DNA of 9,604 nt from DATKKX01 sp035542775 (GTDB lineage Bacteria > Planctomycetota > Phycisphaerae > UBA1845 > UTPLA1). Made by a program: the position numbers and the translations under genes. The notes beneath the pieces are model-generated. The model was not told where the DNA came from, made no database searches, and saw only the letters and a program-made list of their open reading frames with translations. Where the stretch lies: the NCBI GenBank assembly GCA_035542775.1, contig DATKKX010000096.1, positions 1 to 9,604 of the forward strand, given 5' to 3'. The stretch's first letter is position 1. Every line of letters starts with the position of its first letter. Positions 5,458-9,604 of this stretch are shown piece after piece.

Positions 5458-6597
5458 GTGAACCCGCGCTGGTTTCTTGGACTGACTGTTTTCGGATTCG
5501 TTCTGTTCATCGCCGCGGTGACGATGTACATGTCCAGCGGCGAAACGCCGCGTCCGCGCGCAGATGAGCGGAAAGCCATTCTTGCGGAACTGGCGTCTGA
5601 CGAAGCCGGCGAGGGCGGAGTCTCGCTCAGGGAACACTTCACTAAGCTCCGGGCCGCGAGGGAGAGCGCAACCGCCGAGCGCGAGCGGCTCGCAGAACGA
5701 GCCAGACCCCATCGACCCAGGGTTTCCAACCACTGGCGCGAGCAAATCGGTCAACTCGCCGATCGGATCGACGACACGGCGGTACGCCTTCGAAGCGACA
5801 TCAGCGGCAGCCCGGTCGTCCGGCTCGCCGCAGGCGCCGCCGAAATCCAGTCAGGACGAGCTGACGCCGCCGTCCAGGAATTCGACCGGGTTCTGGCCAA
5901 AAGACCGGCGGACGTCACCGCCCTGTCGGGGAAGGCCTCGGCCCTCGTGACGATGGAGCGTTTCGAGGAAGCAGCGGGCGTATATGCCGAGCTTGTGCGG
6001 ACCGCACCGGGCGATACTGTGGCCCGGTACAATTACGGCGTGCTGCTCTACAGGCTGGCCCGGTTCGGCGAGGCGGCGGAACAATTTCGCCGGCTGGTCG
6101 AGATCGACCCCAAGCACGCCCGCGGTCAATACAACCTGGCAACGCTGGCTCAACGGGCCGGCCGCCTCGATGAAGCCCGAGAGGCCTGGGAGGTCTTCAC
6201 AAGGTTGGAGCCGCGGGCGGCCAACGGCTGGTTCAATCTGGGCGTCGTGTGGATGGACTTTAACCGGCCGATAGATGCCGTCCGTTGCTTTCTCGAAGCC
6301 GCAGCGATCAATCCTGAGGATTCGGACGCCTGGCTGAATCTGGGCCTGGCCTACGGAGCCGCCGGGCACCTGGAAGCCGCTCTGGAAGCGATCACCAAGG
6401 CGGATGCGGTGGCTCCCTGTGATCCGACGATCATGCGCTGCCTGGCGGATCTGCACAGCGTATTGGCCGACCAGGGGGGCCCTGGCGCGGAGACACATCG
6501 CCACCTGGCGGCAGCGCTGGAAGAAAAACTGCGTCCTCCGGATGAGCAGCAAACGGAACAAGGCCCTGTGGCGGCGACTGCCGCGGAGGGCGACTGA
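5458..6597 (+). CDS. Membrane-anchored TPR-repeat protein
   Basis: The product is 379 residues. A single hydrophobic helix (WFLGLTVFGFVLFIAAVTMY, 5-24) should anchor it in the inner membrane; whether the bulk faces the cytoplasm or periplasm cannot be told. Residues about 56-82 are charged and heptad-like (LREHFTKLRAARESATAE onward), a likely short coiled coil. From about 118 to 321 there are roughly six consecutive 34-residue TPR units with the A/G-Y-A/L pattern, clearest in ARYNYGVLLYRLARFGEAAE (189-208), RGQYNLATLAQRAGRLDEA (222-240), NGWFNLGVVWMDFNRPIDA (256-274) and DAWLNLGLAYGAAGHLEAA (290-308). TPRs form a protein-binding solenoid, so this is probably a scaffold or assembly factor with unknown partner. 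The tail (358-379) is acidic and disordered. The GTG start is forced: an in-frame TGA at 5437-5439 leaves only 18 bases upstream with no other usable start and no Shine-Dalgarno. It converges on the TlpA-like gene. Confidence 0.9.
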   Translation: MNPRWFLGLTVFGFVLFIAAVTMYMSSGETPRPRADERKAILAELASDEAGEGGVSLREHFTKLRAARESATAERERLAERARPHRPRVSNHWREQIGQLADRIDDTAVRLRSDISGSPVVRLAAGAAEIQSGRADAAVQEFDRVLAKRPADVTALSGKASALVTMERFEEAAGVYAELVRTAPGDTVARYNYGVLLYRLARFGEAAEQFRRLVEIDPKHARGQYNLATLAQRAGRLDEAREAWEVFTRLEPRAANGWFNLGVVWMDFNRPIDAVRCFLEAAAINPEDSDAWLNLGLAYGAAGHLEAALEAITKADAVAPCDPTIMRCLADLHSVLADQGGPGAETHRHLAAALEEKLRPPDEQQTEQGPVAATAAEGD

Positions 6598-6707
6598 TGT
6601 GGCAGCATCGGGATCGTCTCGAAGCCCGTTGTTGCAAGCCCTGAGGCGTTTAGCAACGGGCGGGACGGCCAAGCTTGGAGCCTTTCAAAGGGATCGCGGG
6701 AAGCGAC
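6598..6707. repeat. Hairpin in the gap between convergent TPR and TlpA-like genes
   Basis: GCCCGTTG (6624-6631) pairs perfectly with CAACGGGC (6654-6661) over a 22-base loop that can form a small inner GCC/GGC stem (6638-6640 with 6645-6647). There is no T-run on either strand. Its place between two convergent stop codons suggests a bidirectional 3'-end structure. The rest of the 110-bp gap shows only a short CCTTT-C-AAAGG dyad (6681-6691) and a GGGATCG direct repeat (6690-6696 and 6714-6720, the second copy inside the TlpA-like gene). Confidence 0.45.
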
Positions 6708-7961
6708 CTATGAGGGATCGTCGCCGGCCCCCTTCTCAACCACCAGTACCTTGATGCGGCGATCCGCTTCTTTGAGTTCAAGCCCCATCGTGCGCAGAGC
6801 GGCCTTGAGGCCGTCGATGTCCCCCCGCTTGTACTTGATGCTGAAGTCGAACGAGCCTTCAATGCCGGTCTCCTCGAGGACCGGTCTGTGGAGAAGGTGC
6901 TCAATGCTCGCGGCAACATCCTCGAGCGATGATTTTGGGGCGCGAATCCACCCGTCCTCGAGGAGGGGTCCGGAGTATATCTGCTCGATCTTTTCCTTTG
7001 GTCCCCAAGCAGAAGGCGGCGTCCAGGGCTCGCCCTTCGTGCGTTGGAGCACGTAACAGGGCACCGCACCCGTTTTCCAGCGCACGCGTATGTCGAATGT
7101 CTTCGCTAGCACGTCTTGCAACATTCGACGGACCGCATTCTCGCTGCAGCCCGGAACATAGATCGAAACCTTGTAAAGGTCTTCCGGCATCGGGGCCATC
7201 CAGGCGATTCGGCTGGGCTTGGCCTCGTAGGCGAGAGCGACGATTGTCGGCAGGGGAGCTGCATATGCCTCGAAATAGCGCCCGTCCCTACCGAAGGCGA
7301 ACCGTGTCTGGTTGGGACCGGCCTTGCATCGGGCGATGGCCAACTGCACCAGCGGCTCAGGTTCAGGTTGTTCCTTGGGATCACCCGGCTTCCAGTGCGG
7401 CTTGACGGGTTTACCTTCCTTCAACGGCAGTTTGACAGGCTTGCCGGCGAGGAGGTCGTTGAGGGCCGCTTCCGTCACGTTCTCCGGTTTGGTGATCGCG
7501 GCGACGCGGCCTTGCTGGTCAACGATCACGGTATGCGGGACCGGGCTGGCACTGTAATCGCTGAACGTCCATAGGGCGTCATCGAGGCCGATCCATCCTC
7601 TGATCGGCGTTCTTTCGACAAACATCTTCACCGTGCTCTCGTCGGTCGCTGCAATGGATATGAACTGGACAGGTTTGTCCTTGAAGGTCTCCGCGAGCTT
7701 GTTCAGGTGAGCGAAGGCCTGCATGGACTCCCGGCTCGAAGCGCCCCAGAACTCGAGGACGACGACCTTGCCGCGCAGATCCGCCAGTTTCGCTTCCGCC
7801 GTCGGCCCGGCTTGAAGGAGCTTACTCAGGATCAACTCCGGGGCTTGATCGCCGACTGCAAGATGCTCTTGGGCCTGCTGGGGTTCCGGTCCTCCTGCCT
7901 GTTGACCTGAGGCGACAAACGCCAATGAAAGCACCAGGGAGACGCCGATTCGAAGATTCAT
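6708..7961 (-). CDS. Secreted TlpA-like thioredoxin-fold protein with C-terminal DUF3738-like domain, CxxC lost
   Basis: The 417-residue protein has a signal peptide at about 1-19 (MNLRIGVSLVLSLAFVASG) and so acts outside the cytoplasm. A redoxin/TlpA-like domain spans about 35-172: VGDQAPELILSKLL, LRGKVVVLEFWGASSRES (62-79), then VPHTVIVDQQGRVA (141-154) with the conserved cis-proline region. In active TlpA-type proteins the FWATWCPPC-type motif carries two redox cysteines; here both positions are serine (Ser76, Ser79), so disulfide chemistry is not expected. A Pro/Lys/Glu-rich linker (about 172-203) leads to a C-terminal region ending in LLHRPVLEETGIEGSFDFSI (356-375), KAALRTMGLELKEA and KVLVVE. 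This resembles the DUF3738/TIGR03435 family, a secreted domain of unknown function common in soil Acidobacteria. The ATG at 7961 is set by AAGGAG 6 bases upstream and the signal peptide; an open frame to 8285 has neither. It is divergent from ndk. Confidence 0.88.
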   Translation of the reverse strand: MNLRIGVSLVLSLAFVASGQQAGGPEPQQAQEHLAVGDQAPELILSKLLQAGPTAEAKLADLRGKVVVLEFWGASSRESMQAFAHLNKLAETFKDKPVQFISIAATDESTVKMFVERTPIRGWIGLDDALWTFSDYSASPVPHTVIVDQQGRVAAITKPENVTEAALNDLLAGKPVKLPLKEGKPVKPHWKPGDPKEQPEPEPLVQLAIARCKAGPNQTRFAFGRDGRYFEAYAAPLPTIVALAYEAKPSRIAWMAPMPEDLYKVSIYVPGCSENAVRRMLQDVLAKTFDIRVRWKTGAVPCYVLQRTKGEPWTPPSAWGPKEKIEQIYSGPLLEDGWIRAPKSSLEDVAASIEHLLHRPVLEETGIEGSFDFSIKYKRGDIDGLKAALRTMGLELKEADRRIKVLVVEKGAGDDPS

Positions 7962-7967
7962 AGCTCG

Positions 7968-7973
7968 CTCCTT
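7968..7973 (-). promoter_or_regulatory. Strong ribosome binding site deciding the TlpA-like start
   Basis: AAGGAG on the minus strand lies 6 bases before the ATG at 7961. It is the best Shine-Dalgarno in the window and excludes the longer frame that starts at 8285. Confidence 0.75.
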
Positions 7974-8004
7974 CGCCACCAACCGGCGGACTTGACAATT
8001 CAGC

Positions 8005-8036
8005 ATTATACCGTGGCTCGACCACCGCGACGCCAA
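8005..8036 (-). promoter_or_regulatory. Possible promoter of the TlpA-like gene (perfect TATAAT)
   Basis: On the minus strand a perfect TATAAT (8010-8005) lies 43 bases upstream of the ATG, giving a short leader with the AAGGAG site. The best -35 candidate, TTGGCG (8036-8031), has a long 20-base spacer, so the -35 is uncertain. Confidence 0.4.
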
Positions 8037-8130
8037 GGCCATGCGGTCGCCGAAGAGAGGGCCGGTTCCGGCATCGCGTGGCGACTTCCAATCCGTCGGG
8101 GAGACCGCTAAACTCGATGCCTTGTCATGA

Positions 8131-8153
8131 AACCGGCGAGGCGATCGCCGGTT
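8131..8153. repeat. 9-bp inverted repeat upstream of ndk
   Basis: AACCGGCGA (8131-8139) and TCGCCGGTT (8145-8153) are perfect inverted arms around a five-base GGCGA spacer. The spacer plus the right arm also makes the 10-bp palindrome GGCGATCGCC (8140-8149), so two structures compete. It lies 49 bases before the ndk start, in the region shared with the divergent TlpA-like gene. It may be a transcription-factor site or a leader hairpin. No T-run follows. Confidence 0.55.
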
Positions 8154-8187
8154 GAGACGACTGAACGTGGGTGGACGACAACGAGTC

Positions 8188-8193
8188 AGAGGA
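8188..8193 (+). promoter_or_regulatory. Ribosome binding site deciding the ndk start
   Basis: AGAGGA lies 9 bases before the GTG at 8203. Together with the family N-terminus (EKTLIILKPDA) it selects this GTG over an upstream ATG-type frame start at 8152. Confidence 0.65.
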
Positions 8194-8202
8194 CACTGGA
8201 CC

Positions 8203-8673
8203 GTGGAAAAGACACTGATCATACTCAAGCCCGACGCCCTCCAGCGCGGGCTCAGCGGCCGGATTATCAGCAGGTTTGAGGACAAAGGCTTTCAGATTCT
8301 CGCCCTCAAGATGATGCGCGTCTCGCGCGAGCTGGCCGAGAAGCACTACGCCGTCCACAAGGGCAAGCCGTTTTATCCCCGGCTTATCAGCTATATCACC
8401 AGCAGTCCGGTTATGGTGATGGTCCTGCAGGCCAACAACGCCATCGCCGTGGCCCGGAAGATGATGGGGGCGACCTTCGGCTCCAACGCCGAGCCGGGCA
8501 CGATCCGCGGCGACTTCGGCCTGTCCAACAGCTTTAACCTGATTCACGGCAGCGACTCGCCGGCAGCGGCAGAGTTCGAAATCGGTCTGTACTTCAGGCC
8601 CGAGGATCTGCTCGCCTTCGATCGCACCAACGAACGGTGGATCTACGACATGTCGGGCGACAACCCCGAGTAG
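8203..8673 (+). CDS. ndk: Nucleoside diphosphate kinase
   Basis: The 156-residue cytoplasmic enzyme transfers the gamma-phosphate from ATP to other nucleoside diphosphates through a phosphohistidine, balancing NTP and dNTP pools. The family is unmistakable: EKTLIILKPDALQRGLSGRI (2-21) with the conserved Lys9, Tyr49 in EKHYAVHKGKPFYPRLISYI (46-65), the SSPVMVMVL strand, GTIRGDF (99-105) with Arg102, and the active-site FNLIHGSDS (111-119) with catalytic His115. Length is slightly above the common 140-150 because of a short C-terminal tail (ERWIYDMSGDNPE). The start is a GTG, supported by AGAGGA 9 bases upstream. It stands alone: divergent from the TlpA-like gene and convergent with the dockerin-containing gene. 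An inverted repeat lies in its upstream region and a strong hairpin after its stop. Confidence 0.97.
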   Translation: MEKTLIILKPDALQRGLSGRIISRFEDKGFQILALKMMRVSRELAEKHYAVHKGKPFYPRLISYITSSPVMVMVLQANNAIAVARKMMGATFGSNAEPGTIRGDFGLSNSFNLIHGSDSPAAAEFEIGLYFRPEDLLAFDRTNERWIYDMSGDNPE

Positions 8674-8726
8674 CCGTGTCCGCGCCGCGGAAGCGGCGAC
8701 GACCCAAGTTGACGCTGTCCGGTCAA

Positions 8727-8765
8727 ATGCCGAAGCCCACGGACGCAGGTCCGTGGGCCCGGCAT
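8727..8765. terminator. Strong hairpin, probable bidirectional terminator between ndk and the dockerin gene
   Basis: The inner stem is a perfect 10 bp, GCCCACGGAC (8735-8744) with GTCCGTGGGC (8749-8758), around a GCAG loop. An outer 6-bp stem, ATGCCG (8727-8732) with CGGCAT (8760-8765), extends it past a small internal loop. It lies 53 bases after the ndk stop and 44 bases past the stop of the convergent gene. No T-run follows on the plus strand; on the minus strand only a short TTTGACC follows. It may equally be a genome-wide palindromic repeat used as a 3'-end structure. Confidence 0.6.
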
Positions 8766-8809
8766 AGTGCACTCCATTCTGCAATCCGTGCGACCGGTCA
8801 GGCGGCAGG

Positions 8810-9604
8810 CTACGGATTCAGGAGCCGATCGACAAACGGGCCAACATCGCTCATGTTCACGAACCCGTCCGCATCCAGGTCGGCGGCACAGAACTCGCTG
8901 AATGCCACCCCCGGGGCGTAAGGACTCATCAGCACCTCGACGAAGCGCTGTACATCCAGACCGTTCACCAGGCCGTCGACATGCAAGTCTCCAACCATGA
9001 CGCCGGCACACTCGTTGTGCACCACGCCCCAGATCTCCACGTCGTCGATGTTCCAACCAGGATAGGGAACGACATCAACCGCCATCGGTCCCATCCCCCA
9101 GCGGATGTACACCGTGGCGTGATTGTCCGCCACTGACGCGATGTCAAAGGTTCGTTGCGACCACGCCGAATCGCTGACCACTCCGGTATTCTGCCACAGC
9201 GTCGTCCAGTTGGTGCCGTCGTTGGACACCTCCACCGAGGCATGAGCAAACGCCGATGAATCCACGGCGAGCCACCGCCAGAACTTCAATTGCACCTGGG
9301 TGGCATGGGAGCAGTCCAGAGCCGTCGTCGTCAGATAGTACGCCGGCATATCTCGCGTATAGTCGCCGTAGAGGTTGTAACCGTAGACATTCGCCCCCGT
9401 GTGGCCGTTGTTCGGATCGTATTGGTGCGTCCCGCCACCGGTCGGATGGCCGAAGGCCCACAAGCCCGTCGTGCTCCAGCCGGGGTCGGTGTTCATGGGG
9501 AAGTCGAAGACCACCTGCGGGATCCCCACGCCCACCGTCAACGACACCGTGGCGATGTTCGATGTCGCCGTCGCGTCCTTGGCCGCATAGGTGAACGAAG
9601 CCGA
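8810..9604 (-). CDS. Secreted dockerin-type protein with beta-sandwich domain (5' end outside window)
   Basis: 264 codons are visible and the frame stays open to base 9604, so the N-terminus lies beyond the window. The first residues (ASFTYAAKDATATSNIATVS) look like the end of a cadherin/Ig-like extracellular repeat of the form FTYxAxD...ATVxLTV. Next comes a domain of about 150 residues (YYLTTTALDCSHATQVQLKFW, in part; ASVEVSNDGTNWTTLWQNTG; VYIRWGMGP; GWNIDDVEIWG) with the look of a MAM/jelly-roll beta-sandwich seen in secreted adhesins and peptidases. The C-terminus is a dockerin-like pair of calcium loops: DLHVDGLVNGLDV, with His at the third loop position, and DLDADGFVNMSDV, ending in FVDRLLNP. 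In Planctomycetota such dockerin-like tails are common on large secreted proteins without classic cellulosomes. A GTG at 9547 is not the true start, because domain sequence continues upstream of it. Substrate or partner unknown. Confidence 0.88.
   Translation of the reverse strand, partial: SASFTYAAKDATATSNIATVSLTVGVGIPQVVFDFPMNTDPGWSTTGLWAFGHPTGGGTHQYDPNNGHTGANVYGYNLYGDYTRDMPAYYLTTTALDCSHATQVQLKFWRWLAVDSSAFAHASVEVSNDGTNWTTLWQNTGVVSDSAWSQRTFDIASVADNHATVYIRWGMGPMAVDVVPYPGWNIDDVEIWGVVHNECAGVMVGDLHVDGLVNGLDVQRFVEVLMSPYAPGVAFSEFCAADLDADGFVNMSDVGPFVDRLLNP

Noticed and set aside
5292..5567. 91-codon plus-strand frame starting ATG at 5292 behind GGGGAAG
   Set aside because: It runs through the terminator hairpin and 110 bases into the TPR gene in another frame, with no family pattern. 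A short translated leader peptide cannot be fully excluded but is not supported.
7992..8010. Perfect TTGACA followed by TTATAC on the plus strand
   Set aside because: The boxes are only 8 bases apart, too close for a sigma70 promoter. The same DNA gives a perfect TATAAT on the minus strand.
8141..8148. GCGATCGC, identical to the cyanobacterial HIP1 octamer
   Set aside because: I noticed only this copy and it is explained by the ndk-upstream palindrome. The gene content does not suggest cyanobacteria.
8152..8202. Upstream start for ndk giving 173 residues
   Set aside because: The extra 17 residues do not match NDK N-termini, and the start falls in the right arm of the inverted repeat. The GTG at 8203 has a ribosome binding site.
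7962..8285. N-terminal extension of the TlpA-like protein by 108 residues
   Set aside because: It would bury the signal peptide inside the protein and overlap ndk. AAGGAG directly before the ATG at 7961 fixes the start.

Overview
This is a high-GC bacterial chromosomal window with nine genes. Two of them run off the ends of the sequence. I see no transposase, integrase, CRISPR array, rRNA or tRNA, and no recognisable defence system. The partial secreted protein at the right end has a C-terminal dockerin-type calcium-loop pair (the 'DGLVNGLDV...' and 'DADGFVNMSDV...' style) behind a beta-sandwich domain. That architecture is typical of Planctomycetota, especially Phycisphaerae-like lineages. 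High GC, poor or absent Shine-Dalgarno sites in front of some genes, and a thioredoxin-fold/DUF3738 secreted protein fit that or a nearby environmental phylum. This taxonomic call is inference from gene content, not a search result.

Left half (1-5042), all on the minus strand, read right to left. A phosphoglucomutase/phosphomannomutase of the long PgcA-like type (5042 to 3258) is followed by a 341-bp gap with a possible promoter. Next come a tandem-domain DinB/YfiT-like metalloprotein (2916 to 1909), a RidA-superfamily protein lacking the catalytic arginine (1833 to 1447), and a secreted protein of unknown family that is still open at base 1 (1410 to 1). The last three are spaced 75 and 36 bases apart and could be one transcript. 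I know of no single pathway linking them.

Middle (5043-5457) is a 415-bp divergent intergenic region and the most unusual part. It holds a plausible minus-strand promoter for the sugar mutase. It also holds a good plus-strand sigma70-type promoter with a 13-bp dyad in its spacer, a stretch with competing complementary segments, and a nested hairpin followed by five T residues that looks like an intrinsic terminator. Together these suggest an independent RNA of about 200 nt, or a terminator-controlled leader. Just after the terminator is a perfect TTGACA, positioned so that transcription could begin at or near the GTG start of the next gene.

Right half (5458-9604). A membrane-anchored protein with about six TPR repeats (plus strand) converges on a secreted TlpA-like/DUF3738 protein (minus strand) whose CxxC redox motif has become SxxS. 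The latter is divergent from ndk, nucleoside diphosphate kinase (plus strand). ndk converges, across a strong hairpin, on the partial dockerin-containing secreted protein (minus strand, open at the right edge).
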